DNA of 41,102 nt from Bradyrhizobium hipponense (GTDB lineage: Bacteria; Pseudomonadota; Alphaproteobacteria; Rhizobiales; Xanthobacteraceae). The notes below the pieces were generated by a model that saw only the letters and a program-made list of their open reading frames with translations, was not told the origin of the DNA and did no database searches. Made by a program: the position numbers and the translations under genes. Positions within the stretch are counted from its first letter, which is position 1; every line of letters begins with the position of its first letter. Location of the stretch: contig NZ_VSTH01000044.1 in NCBI RefSeq assembly GCF_008123965.1, positions 1-41,102 of the forward strand, read 5' to 3'. Shown here piece by piece: positions 7,769 through 15,051 of this stretch.

Positions 7769-8064
7769 GACACCGCCGAGAATTGTTTGCAGCCAGATGC
7801 GGTGCCGATGCCAAGCGTCCCCGCCCTGACCGCATCGCGTGGACCTTTACCTGCAGCAACTCGACGAGCGCGGGTCATAGCGAACGTCGAGCCGCTGCCG
7901 TGAGGAAAAGGTCGGCACGAAAGCAATACTCAATCGAGGCGGCGATCTGGCGGCGAGATTGGGAGCCGTCTCCGCAGTGTCGCCGGTAGCTTGCGATCGG
8001 CGATCATGGCAATGGCTGGCCCCCGCGGCGCCCAGCAATCGCGGTATGGGTCAAGCGGGCCTTT
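7769..8064. other. Intergenic stretch without recognisable features
   Basis: About 300 bases lie between the four-cysteine protein gene and the second cassette copy. Open frames here are GC-driven and lack start signals. I see no hairpin strong enough to call a terminator. Confidence 0.4.
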
Positions 8065-8215
8065 GCGGTTTGCATCAGAAGACGCACGAGCTCGGCTTGC
8101 TTGCGCGTGCCCGTCTTGTCGAAGATGCGGGACAGATGAGCTCGAGCCGTTGACCGCGTTGTCTTGAGCCTGTCCACTGCCCCTGGACGCCGTCGCCCGA
8201 CATGATCTCGGCTTG
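8065..8215 (-). pseudogene. Remnant of a LuxR-family C-terminal HTH domain (copy 2)
   Basis: Reading leftward gives ARAHLSRIFDKTGTRKQAEL followed by VRLLMQTA, a clean match to the last two helices of LuxR/GerE domains and better preserved at the end than copy 1 (Leu retained instead of Pro). The one-base deletion breaks the frame just upstream. No regulator body is attached. Confidence 0.6.
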
Positions 8216-8254
8216 CGAACCGGCGCGCCACGTCTTTATAGAGCAGGGGCATCG

Positions 8255-8557
8255 ATGACGCAGGCAGAAATCGAAAGCGAACTCCATACGCTGCGCCTGG
8301 AGCTGAAGACGATCATCGATCGGGACAAATCTCGTGAAACCGAGTGGAGGCGACTCAGTCTGATCGCAAGAATCCTCAGCGTGCTCTATTCAGTCACCGC
8401 AGGAGGTCTCATTTGTACCTCCGTCTTCCTGGCCGCAGAATCGGCAAGCTCGGTTTTCCGCAACCAATTGATCATGCTGGGTATCGTGTTCATGTTCCTG
8501 AGCACTCCACTCATGCTCCTCGGCCAAGCCATTTACATACGCAAGACGGGAGGCTGA
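8255..8557 (+). CDS. Small two-helix membrane protein (paralog 2)
   Basis: This encodes a 100-residue paralog of the protein at 445-765. It has the same charged N-terminus (MTQAEIESELHTLRLELK) and two hydrophobic segments, with a handful of substitutions such as Val to Ile and Val to Ala. It ends six residues earlier because of a new stop. The start context (GCAGGGG then ATG) is identical in both copies. Substitutions appear mostly conservative, suggesting the reading frame is under selection. Function unknown. Confidence 0.7.
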   Translation: MTQAEIESELHTLRLELKTIIDRDKSRETEWRRLSLIARILSVLYSVTAGGLICTSVFLAAESASSVFRNQLIMLGIVFMFLSTPLMLLGQAIYIRKTGG

Positions 8558-8712
8558 TCGATCGTTGCTGGCCAGGCACGGGGGGAGATTGAGAATACGC
8601 CGCGAAGGGTCGGAGCGCGCCGCGGATGTCTCTCGCCGAATGTGACCAAGATCGCATTCGCGAATGTTCGAACCTCGTATCCTGGGCCCGTCAACAACCC
8701 AGGATTCCGATC

Positions 8713-9066
8713 ATGTCCTTCTCTTTCGTATCCATCCTGTCGTCAGCCGTTCTCGTGGGCAATGTGGCCCTTGCTGCCGACGCAGGGCACGGTCAACAAG
8801 CATCCGACATATCCAGAGCCGGGCACGGTTCGGCGATCGTGGTCGCGGACGCCTCCAGCGTGAGGACCAGCCAGCCTGGCGCCGAAAAATCGATCATCAT
8901 TGTCTCCGGGAAACAATCCAGCGGAGGCTGGACAGCATCTCGCGGGTCCAACGTCACACCCAATCCGCACCCGCTGCCGCCAAGGCAGAGCGTGGAGACG
9001 TCGATCAATTCAAAGGCTTCTCACGTCATGCTCAATCCGCAGCCGCTTCCGCCTAAAGCCAGGTAG
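8713..9066 (+). CDS. Secreted protein with Pro-rich NPxPLPP repeats
   Basis: This encodes 117 residues. A signal peptide (MSFSFVSILSSAVLVGNVALAADA) is followed by a Ser/Gly/His-rich region with low predicted order. Two related Pro-rich motifs lie near the end, NPHPLPPRQ (about residues 82-90) and NPQPLPPKAR at the extreme C-terminus. The start at 8713 fits the signal peptide and follows AGGA; an in-frame ATG at 8626 would place 29 charged residues before it. The repeated motif may be a binding ligand or a polyproline turn, but the role is unknown. The 3' half of this gene recurs in degraded form at 10796-10976. Confidence 0.7.
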   Translation: MSFSFVSILSSAVLVGNVALAADAGHGQQASDISRAGHGSAIVVADASSVRTSQPGAEKSIIIVSGKQSSGGWTASRGSNVTPNPHPLPPRQSVETSINSKASHVMLNPQPLPPKAR

Positions 9067-9090
9067 ATTTCCTCTCGCACTCCCGCACTG
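8881..9090. repeat. Direct repeat, intact copy (3' half of the NPQPLPP gene)
   Basis: This matches 10796-10976 in the same orientation. The right-hand copy has small indels and lacks about 36 bases, including the first Pro-rich motif. The two copies bracket the divergent cupin/LysR pair. Confidence 0.7.
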
Positions 9091-9096
9091 CTCGAC

Positions 9097-9276
9097 ATGG
9101 CCGCCCATGTGCTGCAATTCGCCGAGCTCTCGGACCAGGACCGCAAGGCGGCCAAGACTTCGACAAGCTCGGCAAGGGCTATCAGGTCGAGGTCCGGGCC
9201 CGCAGCAAGTCGGGCGAGGATCAGGTCGTCAGGCTGGCGCCAAAGGCAGCGGCGCCGCTCGCGGCGCCTTTCGTTC
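9097..9276 (+). pseudogene. Possible frameshifted coding remnant
   Basis: An ATG at 9097 opens a plausible peptide (MAAHVLQFAELSDQDRKAAK). The coding character then continues in the +1 frame as DFDKLGKGYQVEVRARSKSG and onward to about 9270. The junction at AAGACTTCGAC looks like a single-base shift. I cannot assign a family, and the piece is too short to be sure it was ever a gene. Confidence 0.3.
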
Positions 9277-9774
9277 CTAGCCGGCCGGCGGATGAACCAC
9301 GACGCCATACTGCTCGGCAATTGCAGCAATCGTGTCGAAAGCCGGAATTTGTGCGGAGCCTTTGCCGGCGGCGTCAAAGGCTGTGAACATGCGATCGAGG
9401 CCGGCGCCCGGCATCGCGAACACCAGCAGGCGCGCCGGAACAGTGCCGGTGTTGCGATAGCCGTGCCGTCGGTTGCGCGGGCCAAAGAGAAATCCGCCGG
9501 GGCCGAGACGCAGCGGACCTGCCGAGCCTTCGACTTCGATCAGCACTTCGCCGCTCAAGACATAGAAGGCTTCGTCCTCACGCGTATGCGTGTGCGCCGG
9601 CGCGCCGGTGCCTGGCGGCACGATGGATTCCCATATCGAGAATTGGTCACCGGTATCGCTTGCCATCGCTTTGTAGATATGCGTCACACCGAGCACGTCG
9701 AGCGCGGGCCCCGTGCCGGGCGCCCGCCAGAGCGGGCTCGATTGCGGCAAGTCGCGGTTTGAATCGCTGTCCAT
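9277..9774 (-). CDS. Cupin-domain protein
   Basis: This encodes 165 residues containing one cupin fold. The first motif, G-x5-H-x-H-x4-E-x6-G, is seen as GAPAHTHTREDEAFYVLSGE with metal ligands His61, His63 and Glu68. The second motif includes His104 (RRHGYRN). The start at 9774 follows GGAGGA; a longer open frame to 10302 is the antisense of the neighbouring LysR gene and was rejected. Small cupins of this kind serve as dioxygenases, isomerases or sugar/ligand-binding proteins, so the reaction is undetermined. Divergent pairing with a LysR regulator suggests it is that regulator's target. Confidence 0.88.
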   Translation of the reverse strand: MDSDSNRDLPQSSPLWRAPGTGPALDVLGVTHIYKAMASDTGDQFSIWESIVPPGTGAPAHTHTREDEAFYVLSGEVLIEVEGSAGPLRLGPGGFLFGPRNRRHGYRNTGTVPARLLVFAMPGAGLDRMFTAFDAAGKGSAQIPAFDTIAAIAEQYGVVVHPPAG

Positions 9775-9885
9775 GGCAGTCCTCCACTGAACGGGTTGCG
9801 ATGCGCATCGAGATATGCCGGCGGGCTGCAGCCGATTAGACGGAAATTCATGGACAAATAATCCTGAAAACAGAACAATTGGGGG

Positions 9886-10794
9886 ATGGACCCACTCGAT
9901 GGTGTCGCAGCATTCGTGCGGGTAGTGGAAGCGGGGAGCTTCTCGGCGGCCGCCCGCCGCTTGCACATCTCGAAGTCCGCCACGAGCGCCCATGTTCAGC
10001 GGCTCGAGGAACGGCTCGGCGTGCGATTGCTCCAGCGTACGACGCGCCGACTCTCGCTCACACAGGCCGGCGCGACATACTATCGGCATTGCGCTCGCAT
10101 CGTCGAGCAAGCGGAGTTCGCCGAGCAGGCTGCGCACGCGCTGCAGCGTGAGCCGCGCGGGATACTGTCGATTTCCGCGCCCGACACCTTCGGCCCGATG
10201 CACGTTGCGCCGGCCATTCCCGAGTTTCTTGCCCGCTTTCCGGAGCTCGCCATAGATATTTCGCTCTCGCCCAGGCACGTCGATCTGGTGCAGGAGGGCC
10301 ATGATCTCGCCATTCGCATAGGAACGCTCAAGGATTCACCGCTCGTCGCGCGTCGGTTGGCGCCGTCGCGCTTTGTCCTTTGCGCTGCGCCGGCCTATCT
10401 GAAGAAGCGCGGAGTGCCGCGTGCTCCGGATGACCTCTTGCGCCACGTGTGTTTCGGCATGAGCCTTATGCCGTGGGGGGATGAGTGGCATCTTGTCAGC
10501 GCCAAGGGCGAGCACAGGATTGCGGCTCGCGGGCTCCTGCGCAGCAACAGCGCTGATATCCTGCGGATCGCGGCCTTGCAGGGCCTTGGCATCGCACTCT
10601 TGCCGAGTTGGGCGGTGGGAGATGAGCTACGGTCCGGGACGTTGACGCGCATCTTGCCGGGATGCGAGCCACCGGCGAGCACGATCTACGCCGTCTATCC
10701 CAGCAACCGTCTGATGTCCGCAAAAGTGCGCGCCTTTGTCGATCATTTGGCGCGACGGATTGGGCGGGTGCCATACTGGGAAAAGGGACTCTGA
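9886..10794 (+). CDS. LysR-family transcriptional regulator
   Basis: This encodes 302 residues. The N-terminal winged HTH (residues 1-60: MDPLDGVAAFVRVVEAGSFS, then S-A-A-A-R-R-L-H-I-S-K-S-A-T-S) is typical of the LTTR family. A linker helix and a two-lobed effector domain (about 90-295) follow. It is closest in style to the 'AaeR/DsdC-like' group that begins MDxLxxxxxFVRVVExGSFS. It is transcribed divergently from a cupin gene across 111 bases, the classical layout for LysR autoregulation and activation of the neighbour. The intergenic region has TTCA-N15-TGAA around 9848-9870 as a possible T-N11-A type site. The inducer is unknown. Confidence 0.93.
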   Translation: MDPLDGVAAFVRVVEAGSFSAAARRLHISKSATSAHVQRLEERLGVRLLQRTTRRLSLTQAGATYYRHCARIVEQAEFAEQAAHALQREPRGILSISAPDTFGPMHVAPAIPEFLARFPELAIDISLSPRHVDLVQEGHDLAIRIGTLKDSPLVARRLAPSRFVLCAAPAYLKKRGVPRAPDDLLRHVCFGMSLMPWGDEWHLVSAKGEHRIAARGLLRSNSADILRIAALQGLGIALLPSWAVGDELRSGTLTRILPGCEPPASTIYAVYPSNRLMSAKVRAFVDHLARRIGRVPYWEKGL

Positions 10795-10795
10795 G

Positions 10796-10976
10796 GCGAA
10801 GAATCAATCATCATTGTTTCAAACAATCCAATGAGGCTGGACAGCATCTCGCGGATCCAGGATCACACCCAATCCGACGTCGATCAATTCAAAGACTTCT
10901 CACGTCATGCTCGATCCGCAGCCGCTTCCACCTAAAGCCCGGTAGAGTCCCTCTTGCACTCCCTCAATGCTCCACC
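10796..10976. repeat. Direct repeat, degraded copy
   Basis: Starting at the LysR stop codon, this stretch repeats the tail of the secreted Pro-rich protein gene (8881-9090), including TCATCATTGT, GAGGCTGGACAGCATCTCGC, TCACACCCAATCCG and CCGCAGCCGCTTCC. Indels disrupt the frame and the 5' half with the signal peptide is absent, so it is a pseudogene fragment. Its end abuts the 3' end of the cyclase gene at 10964. Confidence 0.7.
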
Positions 10977-11791
10977 CGGTACAGCCGCCATCGCTCCGGC
11001 ACGCCCTTGAGCTGATGCACGCCGTGATCCCTGAAGCGGATGTCGGACTTCGAGATTTCAGACTTCGAGAATTCAGACTTGGACACCAGCAAATCCCTGA
11101 CCGCGCTCGAGACCAGGACTTCGCCGGCACGCGCTTTGGCGGCGACGCGCGTGCCGATGTGGAACGCGAGACCGACCACCTCGCCGCCACTCACCTTGTA
11201 TTCGCCCGCGTGCAGCCCGACCCTGATCTCGAGCCCCAGCGTACGCACGGCCTTTTGGATCGCGGTGGCGCAACTGATGCCGGCCGCCGGCGCCTTGAAC
11301 GTCGCGAGCAGGCCGTCCCCCGTCGTCACCACTTCCTTGCCGCGCGAACTCTTCAGCTCCTTGCGGACGGCGGCGTAATAGTGACCCATCACCTGCGACC
11401 AGCGGGCATCGCCGAGCTTTGCTGCTTTTTCGGTGGAGCGGACGATATCGACGATCAGGATGGTGGCGAGCACCTGTTTGAGATCGGCGCTACTGCCGGC
11501 GGACCGCCGCCGCATCGCGATGGGTCCCACCAGCGGTTCATAGCGATGGTTGCGCCGCCGCGCGATTGCGGCTTTTGCATAATCCTGGGCGCGCTGCGCG
11601 GTGCCACAACGAATAGTTTTCTCCTGCGGCAGACGCGTCCAGTAGACCTTCCGTCCGTCTCCCGCTCCAAGGACCTCCACGGCGCCCCACTTCAGGAACA
11701 CCGCCGAGCCGACGCGCCTGACACACCATGCCTTCGACGTGTATCCGGACACGTTCGACTGATGGATGCCGATGCGAAGGAATTTTGGCAT
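10964..11791 (-). CDS. Class III adenylate/guanylate cyclase, soluble
   Basis: This encodes 275 residues. Residues 1-95 form a short N-terminal domain of beta character (K-A-W-C-V-R-R-V-G-S-A-V-F-L-K-W-G, then K-V-Y-W), somewhat WGR-like. The class III catalytic domain follows (about 108-270). It shows a metal-binding Asp in LIVDIVRST, the second Asp in TTGDGLLATF, and FHIGTRVAAKA in place of the usual V-N-x-A-A-R; the Arg is kept but Asn is replaced by His, so activity should be tested. A 15-base tandem repeat encodes SKSEF-SKSEI-SKSD near the end. A longer start at 11857 lies inside a dispersed repeat and was rejected; the chosen start has only a weak binding site. Confidence 0.85.
   Translation of the reverse strand: MPKFLRIGIHQSNVSGYTSKAWCVRRVGSAVFLKWGAVEVLGAGDGRKVYWTRLPQEKTIRCGTAQRAQDYAKAAIARRRNHRYEPLVGPIAMRRRSAGSSADLKQVLATILIVDIVRSTEKAAKLGDARWSQVMGHYYAAVRKELKSSRGKEVVTTGDGLLATFKAPAAGISCATAIQKAVRTLGLEIRVGLHAGEYKVSGGEVVGLAFHIGTRVAAKARAGEVLVSSAVRDLLVSKSEFSKSEISKSDIRFRDHGVHQLKGVPERWRLYRVEH
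11046..11087. repeat. 15-base tandem repeat inside the cyclase gene
   Basis: Two nearly identical 15-base units (GACTTCGAGATTTCA and GACTTCGAGAATTCA) plus a partial third encode repeated S-K-S-E-(F/I) pentapeptides. The period is a multiple of three, so copy number can change without breaking the frame. Confidence 0.7.
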
Positions 11792-11828
11792 GAATTTGCG
11801 GCCGATTGCAGCAACGTCTTTAGGTGTT

Positions 11829-11893
11829 GTTTGCGCATGATCTTTTCGGAAAACCACTGCGCACTTTTCCGGATCATGCTCTGGGGTAAAGCG
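11829..11893. repeat. Rhizobiales dispersed palindromic element
   Basis: GCATGATCTTTTCGGAAAACC and its partner GCACTTTTCCGGATCATGC form an imperfect inverted repeat with a very short centre. From general knowledge, near-identical sequences (GATCCGGAAAAGT..TTTTCCGAAAAGATCATGC) are abundant between genes in Bradyrhizobium, Mesorhizobium and Rhizobium. It sits upstream of the cyclase and explains why the open frame there extends without being coding. Confidence 0.75.
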
Positions 11894-12020
11894 TAGTCAT
11901 ACAATCCTGCGTTGGCAACAGGACTCCCGACCGGAGATTTGCCGGCGGCTGTCGCCTCTGTTCGCATCGCGATCCCTGATATCGCGCGTCCTGGGCCAGT
12001 CATTGCCTCCTGCCCGCAAT

Positions 12021-12052
12021 GAAAAGAGCCCGGCCTCTGGCGAGACCGGGCT
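12021..12052 (-). terminator. Rho-independent terminator of the outer-membrane protein gene
   Basis: On the minus strand an 11-base stem (AGCCCGGTCTC / GAGGCCGGGCT, one mismatch) with a four-base loop is followed by TCTTTTC. It lies 28 bases beyond the stop codon of the gene ending at 12080, as expected for an intrinsic terminator. Confidence 0.85.
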
Positions 12053-12079
12053 GAGTTGACTGGAAACGGGTGGTCAGCG

Positions 12080-12814
12080 TCAGTCGAACTTGTACATGAG
12101 GGCCGCGCGGACCGTATGCGTATCGAGCGTGAAGGCCTCGGTGTTGAACGTCGGCGCTCCGAGACGGCCGGTGGTGTTGCCGAAATTGTCATAGAGATAT
12201 TCGCCGCGGACGATCACGTTCGGCGTCACCTTGAAATCGATGCCGCCGCCGACCGTGAAGCCGACGCGGGTGGCGCTGTTGCTGTAAGCAGGATAGACCG
12301 CGCCATTGAACACGACGGGCGCAATGAGGTTCAGCTTGTCATGCACGCCGGCAATCGCGGCACCACCGGCGACGAACGGCAGCCAGTTGCCGAACGAATA
12401 TCCGAGGCGAGCGCGCGCATGCGCCGTCCAGTCGATCTTGTTGTCGATCGACGCGATATTGTTGCCAAGCCCGTTGAACGGTGTTCCGATAGTTTTGGAA
12501 CCAGACACGTCAGCCCAGTTGCCGTCGAATTCCACACCGAGCACCGTGTTGCGCACCTGGATGTTGGCACCGACGATGCCGCCGGCGGTCCAGCCCGAAG
12601 TGTTGTACGAGCCCGGCCGATAAGGAGGGGACTCGTCAGAGGACCACTCGTTTGTGCCCCAGACGCCGCCAGCCGAAACGCCGAGATAGACGCCGGTCCA
12701 ATCGGTGATCGGCGCGGCCACGGGCGCCTTGGTGTAATGCGCCGCAAGGTCGGCTGCCGACGCAGCGGAGACCAGCGCCGTGGTCGCGGCCAGTGTCGCA
12801 AAAAGCTTCTTCAT
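12080..12814 (-). CDS. Outer-membrane beta-barrel protein (Omp25/31-like)
   Basis: This encodes 244 residues. A signal peptide (MKKLFATLAATTALVSAASA) is cleaved near ADLA. The mature part has alternating aromatic/Gly strands typical of eight-stranded barrels in rhizobia and Brucella (W-T-G-V-Y-L-G-V-S-A-G-G, G-G-G-I-D-F-K-V-T-P-N-V). It ends in RAALMYKFD, a C-terminal strand with a penultimate Phe. The start follows AGGAAA. These proteins (Omp25/Omp31/RopB group) stabilise the outer membrane and may act as small pores. It has its own terminator and is probably monocistronic. Confidence 0.9.
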   Translation of the reverse strand: MKKLFATLAATTALVSAASAADLAAHYTKAPVAAPITDWTGVYLGVSAGGVWGTNEWSSDESPPYRPGSYNTSGWTAGGIVGANIQVRNTVLGVEFDGNWADVSGSKTIGTPFNGLGNNIASIDNKIDWTAHARARLGYSFGNWLPFVAGGAAIAGVHDKLNLIAPVVFNGAVYPAYSNSATRVGFTVGGGIDFKVTPNVIVRGEYLYDNFGNTTGRLGAPTFNTEAFTLDTHTVRAALMYKFD

Positions 12815-13019
12815 GATTTTTTGTTTCCTAAGTTCTCGTTGAAACGGAGCTTAGGCTTAGTCGGCTCTGGGCAATTTGGCTGTAGTCCAGAAGCCACGCC
12901 TCGCCGCATGAGGTCTGCGCCAGGCGACTCGGCGCGGCGTGAAGCGACGTCAGACACTTAAGAAACCATTCGTTGAGCAGGTGCGGCCGCGCTTCGCACC
13001 TCAACGACCGATCGCGTCT

Positions 13020-14219
13020 TCAGCCCTGATACGCAAACAGCTCGATCGCTTCGCTGAACCCGCGCACCTCGTATTCGCCGACGCGCTCCAGCTCGAACTC
13101 CCGCTCGACCAGCTCAGCAAACGCGCGCGACAGCAGCACCGTCTTTCCCAATTGCTTGGTGAGGGCTTCGAGCCGCGAGGCCATGTTGACGGCGGGGCCG
13201 ATGACGGTGAAGTCGAGCCGGGTGCTGGATCCGATATTGCCGTACATGACGTCGCCGACGTGGACGCCGATGCCGTAGTTCAGCGGCGCGCGGCTGGTCG
13301 CACTGTTCCTTTCGTTGAGGGCGACCATGGCCCGGCGCGCTTCGGTCACGGCATGCAGCAGATTGGCGCAGGCGTTGGGCTGGCTGAGCGGGAAAATAGC
13401 CAGCAGGCCGTCGCCGATGAATTTCAGGATTTCGCCACCATGGCGCGCGATCGGCTCGGACATCGCGTCGAAATAGTCGTTGAGGAGATCGATCACGTCG
13501 TCGCGCGGCCAGTTGTCGGAGATCTTCGTGAAATCGCGCAGATCGCAGATCATGATCGCGGCGCGCACCGTGGTTCCGGTGCCGCGGCGGGTAGCGCCGG
13601 CCAGGATGAGCTCGCCGGCATGGGAGCCGACATAAGTCTCCAGCAGGGTTCGCGCCAGCCGGTTCTTGACGCGGATCTCGCTGACCAGCGCCAGCACCGG
13701 CAACACGCGCTTCAAGCCCGCGATATGCGCGTCGTCAAAGCCGCCGGGCCGGTCGGTCGCGAAGGTGACGATGTGCCGCTTGCCGAGCGTATGGTAGAGC
13801 GGCCAGGCCACATAGTCGGTCAGGCCTTTCGCGCGCATCTCGTCATAGATGGCGTGCTTGCGGCCGAGCGAGGAATCCTGTTCGAGGTTTTCGCGCAGCT
13901 CGGTTGCACCGTCGTGGATTTCATTGGCCGGGCTGCCGATATATTCCGACCGCTCCCTGACATCGTAGTCGACCCGCGCGATCTCCGCCTCGCGCATGCC
14001 GTCGGACCACATGATGCGGGCGCCGAGCCATTGCGGGTGCTGGATCAGGACATGAAGCGTCGAACGCTTGAGCGGAATGCCGGCCTGCTGCAGCCGGATG
14101 CACATCTCGGCGAAGATATTGTCGATGAAGCGCTCGTCGCGCGTGCCGTTGGTCAGCCAGTCGACGACGTCGCCGCCGGGAGGCGTGGTGACGGAATTGG
14201 TGTTCGGCGGCGCGTTCAT
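13020..14219 (-). CDS. Class III adenylate/guanylate cyclase with N-terminal sensor-like domain
   Basis: This encodes 399 residues. Residues 1-195 form an uncharacterised N-terminal domain found on many rhizobial cyclases (W-L-x(6)-R-D-E-R-F-I-D-N-I-F near the start). The catalytic domain (about 215-395) has both metal-binding Asp residues (AIMICDLRDFT; KFIGDGLLAIF) and the transition-state Asn/Arg pair in GPAVNMASRLEA, so it should be active. The start at 14219 is supported by AAGAGG about eight bases upstream; an upstream ATG at 14297 has no such site. No transmembrane segment is seen, so it is cytoplasmic. The signal sensed is unknown. Confidence 0.92.
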   Translation of the reverse strand: MNAPPNTNSVTTPPGGDVVDWLTNGTRDERFIDNIFAEMCIRLQQAGIPLKRSTLHVLIQHPQWLGARIMWSDGMREAEIARVDYDVRERSEYIGSPANEIHDGATELRENLEQDSSLGRKHAIYDEMRAKGLTDYVAWPLYHTLGKRHIVTFATDRPGGFDDAHIAGLKRVLPVLALVSEIRVKNRLARTLLETYVGSHAGELILAGATRRGTGTTVRAAIMICDLRDFTKISDNWPRDDVIDLLNDYFDAMSEPIARHGGEILKFIGDGLLAIFPLSQPNACANLLHAVTEARRAMVALNERNSATSRAPLNYGIGVHVGDVMYGNIGSSTRLDFTVIGPAVNMASRLEALTKQLGKTVLLSRAFAELVEREFELERVGEYEVRGFSEAIELFAYQG

Positions 14220-14341
14220 ATCCGGCCTCTTGGCGGCGGTCTGCATCGGGGGACATATCGTGTTCCGGGCGTACGGCGTCAACCTAGCCAACTGCACGGA
14301 TTGTGCGCACCGGGCTAACCGCGTAGGAGCAAGATTGCGGC

Positions 14342-14926
14342 TTAGCCGACGATCTCGATCGACGCCAGCACCGCCAGGCCCAAGACCAGCGTGAGCTGCG
14401 AGGGCCTGGTCAGCTCCACCTTCAGCGTAGATTTATCGGGAATCGCAAGCTCCGCACCATCGAGACGGATGCTGCAATCGCCGCAGGCCGCGTAAACGAG
14501 ATGCGTGCCGGCGGACAAGCGCCGATCGCCGGGCTCGGTACGCGCCGAAAGCTCGATCTCGACTGCACCGCGCCGCGCCATCAAGTTCACGACCTCGACC
14601 GGACCGGCCTCGAGCTCGGTCACGATCGCGAGCTCGCCGGTGAAGCGCACGGCCGTGAACGGCTCGCGCTCGTCGAATTCGCGGTCCTGCGCCTTGAGCA
14701 CCAGCCCGCGCCCGCCGACGACCATCTGCAAGCGGTCGATGCCGGGCATGTAGGAAAAGGGGCCGGGCGACACGATCGGCGTCGCGGCGAAGCGCCAGAG
14801 CAGGCTGTCCCAATCCTTCGCCGCCGCATCGGCGCGATGGGCATCGGCGATATCGGTGAAGACGCCGCCGCCGTTCTTCCAAGCCGAGCGGGTGTAGTTC
14901 TCAGGCTTCAGCAGCGTGGTTTTCAT
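14342..14926 (-). CDS. HutD/Ves-family protein
   Basis: This encodes 194 residues of the HutD family (a bicupin related to E. coli Ves). Typical features are the N-terminal T-R-x-x-W-K-N-G-G-G-x-x-x-x-I and the internal LLWRFAATPI-V-x-x-x-G-P-F-S-x-x-P-G-I-D-R motif. HutD proteins are often linked to histidine utilisation, where a regulatory role through formylglutamate binding has been proposed. No hut gene is nearby, so that role is not supported here. The start at 14926 matches the family N-terminus; the binding site is poor. It lies between two cyclase genes on the same strand. Confidence 0.9.
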   Translation of the reverse strand: MKTTLLKPENYTRSAWKNGGGVFTDIADAHRADAAAKDWDSLLWRFAATPIVSPGPFSYMPGIDRLQMVVGGRGLVLKAQDREFDEREPFTAVRFTGELAIVTELEAGPVEVVNLMARRGAVEIELSARTEPGDRRLSAGTHLVYAACGDCSIRLDGAELAIPDKSTLKVELTRPSQLTLVLGLAVLASIEIVG

Positions 14927-15051
14927 GTGTTGGAGACCGTCCGGAAAGGTGTGTGGCGCCGATAGCGCCCGCGCATCATGCGCGTGACGAATCGGCTTTG
15001 CCAAGGCATTTGCCATGATTGCGCAAACGGCTCCCGAATATCGACTCGCGG

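Larger units (their letters stand above)
8065..8578. repeat. Duplicated ~510 bp cassette, copy 2
   Basis: Second copy of 254-768 in the same orientation. A one-base deletion within CCACTGC-CCTGGACGCC relative to copy 1 shifts the frame of the LuxR remnant. A C-to-T change shortens the membrane protein by creating TGA at 8555. Flanking sequences differ between copies, so the duplicated unit is bounded roughly by these coordinates. Confidence 0.85.

Noticed and set aside
9277..10302. Longer cupin gene starting at 10302
   Set aside because: The extra N-terminal part is the antisense of the LysR gene. ATG 9774 with GGAGGA starts the cupin proper.
11792..11857. Upstream start of the soluble cyclase at 11857
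   Set aside because: That extension lies within a dispersed palindromic element, which is not coding.
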